Numbered from the stretch's first letter, positions 26,177 to 34,770 are shown. The stretch is DNA of 64,000 nucleotides from CAZLIC01 sp964559535 (GCA_964559535.1 CAZLIC010000006.1:1-64000); one strand, 5' to 3'. Made by a program: numbers and translations. The notes: generated by a model not told the origin, from the sequence alone.

Positions 26177-26524
26177 TCAGGCGACAGGGGGCAGAGGGGG
26201 GGCGCGGGCGGGAGGGTGGAAGGGGAATCGGGCCGGGTGCTTGCGCTGGCCCGGATCGCGGGCGATTCGGGTGGCGGTCCGTGCGAGGGCGACGGGTTTC
26301 GCCGAAGGCCGACTGTCGTGCAGCAGCAGCGGCAGGCAGTCGGGACAGTGGTGGTGCACGGGGGTGACGGGGGCGCCGTCGGGGCCAAGCGTGACGGCTA
26401 CCGCGCCGTCGCCGGTGCAGAGGACGACCTGCGTTCCGCCGGTGGGTGCCGAACGCACGGCACCCTGCCCGACCATCGCCAGGCCCAGCATCAGGGCAAG
26501 AAGGACAGGGATCAGGTGCCGCAT
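26177..26524 (-). CDS. DUF2946-like secreted small protein
   Basis: 115 residues. N-terminal signal or anchor MRHLIPVLLALMLGLAMVGQ, then a mid-region HHHCPDCLPLLL with possible metal ligands, and a proline/arginine-rich C-terminus. This layout resembles DUF2946 proteins found near copper genes. It is 28 bases upstream of the PCuAC gene on the same strand, suggesting joint function in copper handling. It is similar in plan to the small proteins of the island at 61-62.5 kb. Confidence 0.7.
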   Translation of the reverse strand: MRHLIPVLLALMLGLAMVGQGAVRSAPTGGTQVVLCTGDGAVAVTLGPDGAPVTPVHHHCPDCLPLLLHDSRPSAKPVALARTATRIARDPGQRKHPARFPFHPPARAPPLPPVA

Positions 26525-26584
26525 GGGGCTTGCATAGCGGCTGCCGGGGCGGGGGGAAAGGCCCGGGGGTGCTGTTGCCAAACG

Positions 26585-26608
26585 AAAAGGCCCCGCCGGG
26601 GCGGGGCC
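26585..26608 (-). terminator. Terminator after rpmB
   Basis: On the minus strand an 8-9 bp GC stem (GGCCCCGC with GCGGGGCC) is followed by TTTTCGTTT. It lies about 25 bases past the rpmB stop. Confidence 0.8.
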
Positions 26609-26633
26609 ATCAGGCAAACAGCCAACCCGTTGA

Positions 26634-26918
26634 TCAGGCGGCGTTCTTCTTTGCGATCTCGCGCTTGATCTTCAGCGCGCGCGTCGAGAGGTTCTCTTCC
26701 TTCTCGACCGCAAGAAACGCATCGAGGCCGCCGCGATGGTCAACCGAGCGCAGCGCGTGCGAGGAGATGCGCAGGCTGAACGACTGGCCGAGGATATCGG
26801 AGATCAGGGTGACCTCGTTCAGGTTCGGCAGGAAGCGCCGACGGGTCTTGTTGTTGGCGTGGCTGATCTTGTTCCCGGACATCGGGCCCTTGCCACTGAG
26901 TTCGCAGACGCGCGACAT
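26634..26918 (-). CDS. rpmB: 50S ribosomal protein L28
   Basis: 94 residues, MSRVCELSGKGPMSGNKISH onward, with the L28 pattern SGNxxSHANNKTRRRFLPNL. Large-subunit protein. The ATG at 26918 is preferred because AAGGATG lies nine bases upstream; an ATG three codons earlier is too close to that site. Monocistronic, with its own terminator. Confidence 0.96.
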   Translation of the reverse strand: MSRVCELSGKGPMSGNKISHANNKTRRRFLPNLNEVTLISDILGQSFSLRISSHALRSVDHRGGLDAFLAVEKEENLSTRALKIKREIAKKNAA

Positions 26919-27264
26919 CGATTTCATCCTTGCAACGTGGCCACTGGCCGCCGAAGGGCGGGCGGGCCGAATTCCATCTGCGGGGCGATAGAGGGAATCG
27001 CGGGGCGCGTCAAGCGGGGTTTGGCGGTTGCGGGCGCGCCTTCTTCAAAGCGCTTTGCAAATATTTGCAAGTTTTCTTGCCTTGTTTTGCAAATTTGCAA
27101 ATCACAGGCAGCACCAATGTGTTGTGCCCGTTTCTTCGCGTGTTTTCAACCGCGCGTCATCCGCCTGTTGCGCGTGGGCCGAAGTGGGCGCGCGGTGGTG
27201 CAGGCCGGGCTTAAGCTGACTTTGCCAGTCTGCCCCCGTTCGGACGAGGCGGGAGACATCTGGA
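26919..27264. other. Intergenic region between rpmB and the beta-helix gene
   Basis: 346 bases without a convincing gene. It holds the rpmB promoter (leftward) and the promoter of the rightward beta-helix gene. The centre (27052-27104) is strikingly AT-rich and carries two perfect 16-bp palindromes described separately. Confidence 0.6.
27055..27101. promoter_or_regulatory. Twin TTTGCAAA palindromes, probable operator
   Basis: Two perfect 16-bp palindromes, 27055-27070 (TTGCAAATATTTGCAA) and 27086-27101 (TTTGCAAATTTGCAAA), centres 31 bp apart (about three helical turns). TTTGCAAA half-sites recall those of short-chain fatty acyl-CoA regulators (PccR/RamB type), though the spacing differs. Most likely target is the gene starting at 27265. 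Confidence 0.55.
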
Positions 27265-29553
27265 ATGAACGTGGCAATCACCGACGGCCTGGCCCTGATG
27301 CCCCCGCCGTTTTCGGCCGGGTTGAACAACTGGTCACGCGAGGACGGGCTGTCGGGGCAGGGCAGCTGGGCGGGGCAGGCGAACGCGGCCTATGTGCCTG
27401 CCGACCAGGATTTCGCGGGCTGCATGGAGGTGCAGAAGACCGCGACCACCACCAAGATCCGCGCCTTCATGGAAACACCGGTTCGGCCCGGCGTGTACCT
27501 GCGGGTGACGGCGCGGGTGAAGGCCATTTCGGGCAACCTACCCAGCGTGCGGGTGGCGGGCTGGGCGGGCAGCGCCAGCGACACCAACGTGGCGGGCGTG
27601 GTGCAGGTGGGGCCAACGGTGGCGCTGGCGACCTATGGCGAGGTTGTCACGGTGACGGCGATCATCGGCAGCGGCAACCGCACCGGCGTGGACATGGTGT
27701 GGGGCACGGTGCCGGTGTACGGCCATTTCGGCATCGACTTGACCGGCGCCAACGGCGGCGTGGTGCGGATTGACGACATCACCGTCGAGGACGTGACTTC
27801 GGTGTTCCACCGCAAGTTGATGGACTGGGTGGATGTGCGCGACTACGGCGCCATTGGCAACGGGGTGGCCGACGATGCGGCGGCGTTTGTGGCGGCCGAT
27901 GCCGATGCCGACGGGCGCGGGGTGCTGGTTTCCGCCGGGACGTACCTGCTGGGGTCTTCGGTGACGCTGAACGCGCCGGTGCGGTTTGAGGGCACGGTGA
28001 CGATGCCTGCGGCGGCCAAGCTGGTGTGCACGCGCAACTATGACCTGGACACCTATGCGGCGGCCTTTGGCAGCGAGGAAGAAGGGTTCCGGCGCGGGCT
28101 GGGGGCATTGTTCGGGTTCACCGACCATGCGGTGTTCGACCTGGGCGGGCGGCGCGTTTCGCTGACGGGACCGGTGGATGTGGCGGCGGTGGCCGGGATC
28201 GACACGCTGGCGCAGCGGCGGGTGCTGGCGCACGGGTACATCGAGGCGGCCGATTCGACGGCCTGGACCACCACGACGGTCACCTCGGTGGCCACCTATG
28301 CGCCGGGCAATCCGCTGCGGCTGACGGCCGTGGCCAACGTGGCGAACGTTCCCGTGGGCGCGCGGGTGATCGGGACAGGTGTGGGGCGCGAGGTCTATGT
28401 GCGCGCCAAGAACGTGGGGGCGGGCACGGTGGACCTGTCGGTGCCGCTGTATGGCGGCGGCGGCACGCGCACCTATACCTTCAGCCGCTACCGGTACATG
28501 CTGGATTTCTCGGGCTTTGCCAGCCTGTCGCGGTTCGAGATCGTGGATTTCGAGTTTCAGGGCGAGGGGCGGGCCAGCGGCGTGCTGCTGCCGCAGGCGG
28601 GCATTGCCAACCGGTTTGCCGACTGCACCTTCAACAAGCCGCTGGACCGGGCCATCACCTCGATCGGGACGGGATGCCAGGGAATGTTCATCGACCAGTG
28701 CCAGTTCCTGTCGAACGAACAGCCGGTGCCGGCGCAGGACCGCACCTCGATCTGCCTGAACACCAACGCGAACGATGCCAAGATCCGGGACTGCCGCATC
28801 GTGCGGTTTGCCCATTTCGCGGTGCTGGGTGGCAATGGCAACATGCTGATCGGCAACCACTTCTTCCAGGGCGACGATCAGGCGCTGGGGGTGCGGCGGG
28901 CGGGGCTGGTGTTCTCGACCACCAATGTCAAGACGCTGGTGACGGGCAACTATGTGGACAACTGTTTCATCGAGTGGACGAACGAGCACGACGCCACGCC
29001 CGACTTTGTGAGCGAGTTCAGCTTTGGCGGGCTGACGGTGACGGGCAACATCTTTACCGTCAATGACGTGGCGCCGGGATTCCGCTGGATGGTGGTGACG
29101 CCGTACGGGGCGGGGCATTTCATCAACGGGCTGACGGTGAACGACAACGTGTTCCGCACGGTGAACACCAACATCGACCGGATCGAGGGGGTGGACAGCA
29201 CCTTTGCCACGCTGGACTACAGCCGGATGCGCAATCTGGTGATGGAGGCGAATGCGTTCAACGGGGTGAACCAGCTGACGCAGTCGCCGGTGATGGTGGA
29301 ACACAACCAGGGAACGGCGGCGGATACCTGGGTGGTGAATGCGGCGGCGTTCCTGCCGTTCGGAGGGCGTGCGCGCAACGTGCAGTCGGTGGTGGCCGAG
29401 GGGGCGATCACCAATGCGTCGAACGTGGCGCAGTGGGGGATGCCCTATGTGCTGGTGGAACAGGGCACGGCAGGCGGCGAGGCGCATCTGAAGTGGCAGG
29501 TGCCGGTGAAGGGGCGCGTGCAGGTGACGGTGCGGGTGGACAACCCCAACTGA
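27265..29553 (+). CDS. Large right-handed beta-helix protein (pectate-lyase-3/GH28-related)
   Basis: 762 residues, no signal peptide. An N-terminal ~190-residue beta-rich region, possibly a carbohydrate-binding-like fold, is followed by WVDVRDYGAIGNGVADDAAA, the hallmark that opens pectate-lyase-superfamily helices in phage and GTA spike proteins. The rest shows parallel-beta-helix rungs such as NMLIGNHFFQGDDQALG, LVTGNYVDNC and LTVTGNIFTVND. Known families include tailspikes and Rhodobacter gene-transfer-agent head spikes (GhsB); membership is a possibility only. The stop lies in the first unit of a 15-bp tandem repeat. Confidence 0.75.
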   Translation: MNVAITDGLALMPPPFSAGLNNWSREDGLSGQGSWAGQANAAYVPADQDFAGCMEVQKTATTTKIRAFMETPVRPGVYLRVTARVKAISGNLPSVRVAGWAGSASDTNVAGVVQVGPTVALATYGEVVTVTAIIGSGNRTGVDMVWGTVPVYGHFGIDLTGANGGVVRIDDITVEDVTSVFHRKLMDWVDVRDYGAIGNGVADDAAAFVAADADADGRGVLVSAGTYLLGSSVTLNAPVRFEGTVTMPAAAKLVCTRNYDLDTYAAAFGSEEEGFRRGLGALFGFTDHAVFDLGGRRVSLTGPVDVAAVAGIDTLAQRRVLAHGYIEAADSTAWTTTTVTSVATYAPGNPLRLTAVANVANVPVGARVIGTGVGREVYVRAKNVGAGTVDLSVPLYGGGGTRTYTFSRYRYMLDFSGFASLSRFEIVDFEFQGEGRASGVLLPQAGIANRFADCTFNKPLDRAITSIGTGCQGMFIDQCQFLSNEQPVPAQDRTSICLNTNANDAKIRDCRIVRFAHFAVLGGNGNMLIGNHFFQGDDQALGVRRAGLVFSTTNVKTLVTGNYVDNCFIEWTNEHDATPDFVSEFSFGGLTVTGNIFTVNDVAPGFRWMVVTPYGAGHFINGLTVNDNVFRTVNTNIDRIEGVDSTFATLDYSRMRNLVMEANAFNGVNQLTQSPVMVEHNQGTAADTWVVNAAAFLPFGGRARNVQSVVAEGAITNASNVAQWGMPYVLVEQGTAGGEAHLKWQVPVKGRVQVTVRVDNPN

Positions 29554-29604
29554 TCCGGGCCCAACTGATGCGGGCCCAACTGATGCGGGCCCAACTGATG
29601 CGGG
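29545..29604 (+). repeat. 15-bp tandem repeat, four copies
   Basis: Four consecutive copies of CCCAACTGATGCGGG; the first copy has C instead of G at the eleventh base. The stop codon of the beta-helix gene (29551-29553) is inside copy one and every copy repeats that in-frame TGA. It ends just before a terminator. Confidence 0.9.
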
Positions 29605-29610
29605 CGGACA

Positions 29611-29633
29611 GGCGGGCTGCGGCCCGCCTTTTT
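29611..29633 (+). terminator. Terminator after the beta-helix gene
   Basis: 7-bp stem GGCGGGC/GCCCGCC with loop TGCG, directly followed by five T. The last T is the first base of the facing gene's stop codon on the plus strand. Confidence 0.85.
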
Positions 29634-30112
29634 CACATCAGGTCGGCGGGCGACAGGCGGAAGGCGCGGGCGAAGCCGCCGTTCAGCAGGGCGCCTTCGG
29701 GGTGCAGGCGGATGAAGGCGAAATCGGGCAGGTCGACATACAGCGTCGATTTGGGCCGTAGCGCCAGCCACTGCGCGCGCAGCATCTCGCGGTCCTGCGG
29801 CGGGACGAAGGCGGCCTGGGCGCGGATCATCAGGCGGGGGTAGGTCAGCGGATCACCCTTCCCGCCCGGTTCGCCCACCATCAGGGCGCAGGCAGGGTGG
29901 GCGCGCAGGGCCGCGGTGTGGGGCGACAGTCCGGACACCAGGGTCAGCGGCGTTCGGTCGGGGGCAAGGGCCAGCGCGATGCGGCTGATGCCGGGGGTGC
30001 CGGTGGCGGGGTCGGTCCAGGCCAGGGCGGCGTGACGGGCGTCGTCAAGAAGTTGCCGGGCCAGGGCGCGGGCGGCTTCGTCGGGGGACTGGACGGGGTC
30101 GGGGTTCGGCAT
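29633..30112 (-). CDS. HugZ/PNPOx-like split-barrel protein
   Basis: 159 residues. ALAWTDPATGTPGISRIALA, TLVSGLSPHTAALRAHPACA and the C-terminal YVDLPDFAFIRLHPEGALLNGGFARAFRL match the pyridoxamine-phosphate-oxidase-like family related to the haem oxygenase HugZ. The final HPEGAxLNGGFARA stretch is characteristic. It could bind haem or flavin; no haem-uptake genes are adjacent. The start at 30112 is chosen over an ATG 12 codons upstream on family length. Confidence 0.82.
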   Translation of the reverse strand: MPNPDPVQSPDEAARALARQLLDDARHAALAWTDPATGTPGISRIALALAPDRTPLTLVSGLSPHTAALRAHPACALMVGEPGGKGDPLTYPRLMIRAQAAFVPPQDREMLRAQWLALRPKSTLYVDLPDFAFIRLHPEGALLNGGFARAFRLSPADLM

Positions 30113-30172
30113 GGCATGAAAGGTGCGGTGACGCGGGCAGGCGGGCAAGGGTGATTCGCGCCGCAGGAGAGG

Positions 30173-30184
30173 GTTATCGCTAAC
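30173..30184. promoter_or_regulatory. Second GntR-like operator
   Basis: GTTATCGCTAAC followed by GG; it shares GTTAyCGCTAACGG with the site upstream of the LacI/GntR gene (17322-17333). It lies 60 bases upstream of the HugZ-like gene. Regulation by the same repressor is inference. Confidence 0.4.
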
Positions 30185-30401
30185 GGAATCCGGAGGGGGT
30201 CGCGGCAGGCTGTCGCGGCCCCCTTGGTGCTTTTCCGGTGGGAAGGACCGGAGCTGTCTTCACGCGGGTGTGATGTGAACCGGCAGGTTGTTGTTCCGCT
30301 TGCAGGCTTTGCCGCCTTTCTGCCAGAATTTACGGATCGTGCGTTGTGGCGGTGAATTTATTTACAGGAAAACGCTTTCCTCTATTTGGGTTACACAGGC
30401 T

Positions 30402-30430
30402 TTGACAGATTGGGAAAATGCGCGCAGATA
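30402..30430 (+). promoter_or_regulatory. Probable acs promoter
   Basis: Consensus -35 TTGACA (30402-30407), 17-bp spacer and a weak -10 CAGATA (30425-30430), about 58 bases before the acs ATG. The weak -10 suggests dependence on an activator. The GGAAA-ACGC-TTTCC dyad just upstream could be its binding site. Confidence 0.5.
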
Positions 30431-30488
30431 GAGAGCGCGGACTGGGCCGAGGATGACCCCGCCCGCGGAATGCGAGGGGGAGCCTGCA

Positions 30489-32441
30489 ATGTCGCAAACC
30501 GGGATGCACGAGGCACCGGCAGATTTCATCGCCAAAGCACATGTGGACGCCGCCGCCTACCTGCGGCTCTATGCCCAATCGATGGCCGACCCGGAGGCGT
30601 TCTGGGCCGACGTGGGGCAGCGGATCGACTGGATCCAGCCCTACACGACGGTGAAGAACACCGACTTCACCATGGGCCGCGTTTCGATCAAGTGGTTCGA
30701 GGACGGCACGCTGAACCTTTCGGCCAACTGCATTGACCGCCACCTTCTGTCGCGCGCCGAGCAGACCGCGATCATCTGGGAACCCGATGATCCCCGCGAA
30801 CCGGCGCAGCACATCACCTATCGCACGCTGCTGGAGCAGACCTGCCGTCTGGCCAACGTGTTGAAGGCGCATGGCGTGAAGAAGGGTGACCGCGTCATCC
30901 TGTACATGCCGATGATCCCCGAGGCGGCCTATGCCATGCTGGCCTGCACCCGCATCGGCGCCATCCATTCCATCGTGTTCGGCGGCTTTTCACCCGACGC
31001 GCTGGCCAACCGTGTGAACGACTGCGGCGCGAAGATCGTCATCACCGCCGACTGGGCGCCGCGCGGCGGCAAGAAGACGGGGCTGAAGGACAACACCGAC
31101 AAGGCGATGCTGCACTGTTCGGACCGGGTCAAGGTGCTGGTGATCAAGCGCACCGGCGACCAGACCAGCTGGTACGAAGGCCGCGACCATGACCTGACGG
31201 CCGAAATGGCCGAGGCCAAGCCGTATTGCCCCTATGTCGAGGTGGGCGCGGAAGACCCGCTGTTCATCCTTTACACGTCCGGGTCCACCGGCAAGCCGAA
31301 GGGCGTGGTGCATACGACGGGCGGCTATCTGGTCTATGCCAGCTACACCCACCAGTTGACCTTCGACTACCATGACGGCGACGTGTTCTGGTGCACCGCG
31401 GACGTGGGCTGGGTCACCGGGCACAGCTACATCGTGTATGGTCCGCTGGCCAATGGCGCGACAACGCTGATGTTCGAGGGCGTGCCGACCTTTCCCGATG
31501 CCGGGCGGTTCTGGGAAGTGATCGCCAAGCACAAGGTGAACCAGTTCTACACCGCGCCCACCGCCATCCGCAGCCTGATGGGGCTGGGGCCGGAGTGGCC
31601 CGCGAAGCACGACATGTCGTCGCTGAAGCTGCTGGGTTCAGTGGGCGAGCCGATCAACCCTGAGGCGTGGAACTGGTACAACACGCATGTGGGCAAGGGG
31701 AAATGCCCTATCGTGGACACCTTCTGGCAGACCGAGACGGGGGGCCACATGCTGACCCCGCTGCCGGGCGCCATTCCGACCAAGCCCGGCTCGGCGACGC
31801 TGCCCTTCTTCGGCGTGAAGCCCGTGGTGCTGGATGCCGCGAGCGGGGTGGAAAAGCCCGAGACCGAGACGGAAGGCGTGCTGTGCATCGCGGACAGCTG
31901 GCCGGGGCAGATGCGCACCGTGTGGGGCGACCATGCGCGGTTCGAGGAAACCTACTTCAGCCAGTACAAGGGCTACTACTTCACCGGTGACGGCTGCCGT
32001 CGCGATGCGGACGGGTACTACTGGATCACCGGGCGGGTCGATGACGTGATCAACGTCAGCGGCCACCGGATGGGCACGGCCGAGGTGGAATCGGCGCTGG
32101 TGGCGCACGAGGCGGTGGCCGAGGCGGCGGTGGTGGGCTATCCGCACGACATCAAGGGGCAGGGCATCTATGCCTATGTGACCCTGATGAAGGGGATCGA
32201 GCCGACCGAGGCGCTGCGCAAGGCGCTGGAGGCCTGGGTGCGTACCGAGATCGGCCCGATTGCAAAGCCCGACCTGATCCAGTGGGCGCCGGGCCTGCCG
32301 AAAACCCGTTCGGGCAAGATCATGCGCCGCATCCTGCGCAAGATCGCCGAGAACGACTTTGGCGCGCTGGGCGACACCTCGACGCTGGCCGATCCGGCGG
32401 TGGTGGACGACCTGATCGCCAACCGGATGAACCGGGAGTGA
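30489..32441 (+). CDS. acs: Acetyl-CoA synthetase
   Basis: 650 residues, standard length. Activates acetate with ATP and CoA through acetyl-AMP. P-loop signature YTSGSTGKPKG near residue 262, VGWVTGHSYIVYGPL, TFWQTETGG, the YYWITGRVDDVINVSGHRMG hinge and the C-terminal regulatory/catalytic lysine in KTRSGKIMRR (about 608), the usual target of acetylation. The ATG at 30489 follows GAGGGGGAG. The next gene is a same-strand transporter 220 bases on, possibly for the substrate. Confidence 0.96.
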   Translation: MSQTGMHEAPADFIAKAHVDAAAYLRLYAQSMADPEAFWADVGQRIDWIQPYTTVKNTDFTMGRVSIKWFEDGTLNLSANCIDRHLLSRAEQTAIIWEPDDPREPAQHITYRTLLEQTCRLANVLKAHGVKKGDRVILYMPMIPEAAYAMLACTRIGAIHSIVFGGFSPDALANRVNDCGAKIVITADWAPRGGKKTGLKDNTDKAMLHCSDRVKVLVIKRTGDQTSWYEGRDHDLTAEMAEAKPYCPYVEVGAEDPLFILYTSGSTGKPKGVVHTTGGYLVYASYTHQLTFDYHDGDVFWCTADVGWVTGHSYIVYGPLANGATTLMFEGVPTFPDAGRFWEVIAKHKVNQFYTAPTAIRSLMGLGPEWPAKHDMSSLKLLGSVGEPINPEAWNWYNTHVGKGKCPIVDTFWQTETGGHMLTPLPGAIPTKPGSATLPFFGVKPVVLDAASGVEKPETETEGVLCIADSWPGQMRTVWGDHARFEETYFSQYKGYYFTGDGCRRDADGYYWITGRVDDVINVSGHRMGTAEVESALVAHEAVAEAAVVGYPHDIKGQGIYAYVTLMKGIEPTEALRKALEAWVRTEIGPIAKPDLIQWAPGLPKTRSGKIMRRILRKIAENDFGALGDTSTLADPAVVDDLIANRMNRE

Positions 32442-32661
32442 CAGACAACGACGCGGCGGGGCCGAACCCCGCCCGGTGACAGGCCGGGAATACCCTGGCG
32501 GAATGACTGACCGAGATGACCGCGGCGGGTGACTGCCGCGGACGATGGGGTTCTGCCCGCAGGAAGCGCGGGCGGGGCACAGGGAAGGGGCGGCCGGTCC
32601 TCTGGCCGCGGACGGGACCAAAAGGCCGGAGGGCCAACAACCGTAGGAGGGAGCCACAGCG

Positions 32662-34761
32662 ATGGCGATGTCAGATACCGGATACAGGGACCGTTCGCGT
32701 CCCATGACCGCCGAGGAGCGCAAGGTGATCCTTGCCTCGTCGGCCGGTACCATTTTCGAATGGTACGACTTCTACCTGTACGGCTCGCTTGCCGCGATCA
32801 TCGGCGCGCAGTTCTTCACGCCGTTCCCGGAAGCGACGCGGAACGTCTTCGCGCTTCTGGCCTTTGCCGCGGGCTTTATCGTGCGTCCGTTCGGCGCGCT
32901 GTTCTTCGGCGCCATGGGTGACATCATCGGCCGGAAGTATACCTTCCTGGCCACGATCCTGATCATGGGCCTGTCCACCTTCATCGTCGGCCTGCTGCCG
33001 AACTACTATTCCTGGGGCGTGGCCGCACCGATCATACTGATCGCGCTGCGCATGTTGCAGGGTCTGGCGCTGGGTGGCGAGTACGGCGGGGCGGCCGTCT
33101 ATGTGGCCGAGCACGCGCCGTCGAACCAGCGCGGCTACTTCACCGCCTTCATCCAAACCACGGCAACGCTGGGCCTTCTGCTGTCGCTGGTCGTCATCAT
33201 CTCGGTGCAGGGCTACATCAACGGCGCCTATCCCGACCAGCCGGTGCTGGACGCGGTCGGTGCGGCGGTGATGCAGGCCGACGGCACGGCGCAGATGCAG
33301 AAGGCGTTCAACGCCTGGGGCTGGCGCATTCCGTTCCTCGGCTCGATCTTCCTGCTGCTGATCTCGCTCTACATCCGGCTGCAGATGAACGAATCCCCGG
33401 CCTTCAAGAAGATGAAGGAAGAAGGTTCGGCCTCGAAGGCGCCGCTGCGCGAGGCATTCGGCAACTGGAAGAACGGCAAGATCGCGCTGATCGCCCTACT
33501 GGGTCTGACGGCCGGGCAGGCCGTGGTGTGGTACTCGGGCCAGTTCTACGCCCTGTTCTTCCTGCAGAACGTGGTGAAGGTCGACAGCTTCTCGGCCAAC
33601 GTGTTCGTGGCCTGGTCGCTGATCCTGGGCACCGGCGGCTTCCTGGTGTTCGGCGCGCTGTCCGACAAGATCGGCCGCAAGCCGATCATCCTGGGCGGCT
33701 GCCTGCTGGCTGCCGTGACGTACATGTATGTGTTCCCGTTCCTCACCAAGACCGCCAACCCTGCGCTTTATGCCGCGCAGCAGACGGTGGTCACAGTGAC
33801 GGCCGACCCGGCGGATTGCTCGTTCCAGTTCAACCCGGTGGGAACCGCCAAGTTCACCAACTCGTGCGACATCACCAAGGCCGCGCTGTCGCGGCTGTCG
33901 GTGAACTCGACCACGGTTGAGGCACCGGCGGGAACGATTGCTTCGGTCAAGATCGGCGATACGGAGATCCCGTCGTACAGCGGTTCGGCGAACACCGCGG
34001 CGGTGGCGGCGGCAACCGAGGCGCTGACCGCGGCCAAGGGCGGCATCGACGCGGCGCTGGCCGACCCGATGACGGCGGCTGAAAAGGCGCTGGCCACGGC
34101 CAAGGCGCAGGGCGAAACGGCGGCCAAGGCGCTGGCTGCGGCCGAAAAGGGCACCGACGACGCGGCCAAGGCCACAGCCAAGACCAAGGCCGACGAAACG
34201 GCGGCGGCAGTGGCGGCGGCCCAGGCGGCACTGGATGCGGCACGCGCGGCGGTTCCGGCCGATGCGCTGGCGGCCTATGACGCGGCGGCGGCCGAACTGG
34301 CCAAGGCCAAGGGCGAACCGGCGGCCTTCACCAAGGCCGTGAACGACGCGCTGAAGGCGGCGGGCTATCCCATGGTGGCGGCGGACAACACCTCCATCGC
34401 CAAGGCGTCGAACTTTGTCGACATCTTCAACGCCCAGAACATCACCATCATCCTGATCCTGACGTATCTCATCATCCTGGTGACGATGGTGTACGGCCCG
34501 ATCGCGGCGATGCTGGTGGAACTGTACCCGACGCGCATCCGCTACTCGGGCCTGTCGCTGCCGTATCACATCGGCAACGGCTGGTTCGGCGGCCTTCTGC
34601 CGGCCACGGCCTTCGCCATCTCGGCGCAGTCGGGCAACATCTACGCCGGCCTGTGGTACGCCATCATCGTGGCCTTGATGACGGTGGTGATCGGGGCGAT
34701 CTTCGTGCCGAACGGCACGCACAAGAAGGACATCTTCGCCGACGACGGGGCGAAGCGCTGA
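32662..34761 (+). CDS. MHS-family MFS transporter with large Ala-rich insert
   Basis: 699 residues; typical members have about 430-550. The MFS core is clear: FEWYDFYLYGSLAAIIGAQF (metabolite:H+ symporter motif), GRKYTFLATILIMG, RMLQGLALGGEYGGAAVYVA, and KIGRKPIILGGCLLA. After the helix ending at YMYVFPFLTKT, an extra ~220 residues (about 363-582) follow. The first part is beta-like with two Cys; the second is an Ala/Lys-rich helix (EKALATAKAQGETAAKALAA). The remaining helices resume at NFVDIFNAQNITIILILTYL. Position after acs suggests short-chain carboxylate uptake. ATG after GTAGGAGGG. Confidence 0.9.
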   Translation: MAMSDTGYRDRSRPMTAEERKVILASSAGTIFEWYDFYLYGSLAAIIGAQFFTPFPEATRNVFALLAFAAGFIVRPFGALFFGAMGDIIGRKYTFLATILIMGLSTFIVGLLPNYYSWGVAAPIILIALRMLQGLALGGEYGGAAVYVAEHAPSNQRGYFTAFIQTTATLGLLLSLVVIISVQGYINGAYPDQPVLDAVGAAVMQADGTAQMQKAFNAWGWRIPFLGSIFLLLISLYIRLQMNESPAFKKMKEEGSASKAPLREAFGNWKNGKIALIALLGLTAGQAVVWYSGQFYALFFLQNVVKVDSFSANVFVAWSLILGTGGFLVFGALSDKIGRKPIILGGCLLAAVTYMYVFPFLTKTANPALYAAQQTVVTVTADPADCSFQFNPVGTAKFTNSCDITKAALSRLSVNSTTVEAPAGTIASVKIGDTEIPSYSGSANTAAVAAATEALTAAKGGIDAALADPMTAAEKALATAKAQGETAAKALAAAEKGTDDAAKATAKTKADETAAAVAAAQAALDAARAAVPADALAAYDAAAAELAKAKGEPAAFTKAVNDALKAAGYPMVAADNTSIAKASNFVDIFNAQNITIILILTYLIILVTMVYGPIAAMLVELYPTRIRYSGLSLPYHIGNGWFGGLLPATAFAISAQSGNIYAGLWYAIIVALMTVVIGAIFVPNGTHKKDIFADDGAKR

Positions 34762-34770
34762 CCTGACTTC

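Larger units (their letters stand above)
30113..30488. other. Intergenic region upstream of acs
   Basis: 376 bases without a gene. In order it holds a GntR-like half-palindrome (30173-30184), a 10-bp hairpin (30195-30204 with 30214-30223) followed by TTGGTGCTTTT that has no upstream rightward gene, a GGAAA-ACGC-TTTCC dyad (30367-30380) and a probable acs promoter (30402-30430). Confidence 0.6.

Noticed and set aside
25678..26524. PCuAC/DUF2946 pair as part of the copper island
   Set aside because: It lies 28 kb away in backbone-like sequence and better fits routine cytochrome oxidase copper delivery.
27055..27101. Definite PccR/ScfR binding site
   Set aside because: The half-site fits but the spacing does not, and no propionyl-CoA gene is near; kept only as a hypothesis.
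29545..29604. Possible CRISPR array
   Set aside because: The 15-bp units are directly adjacent without spacers.
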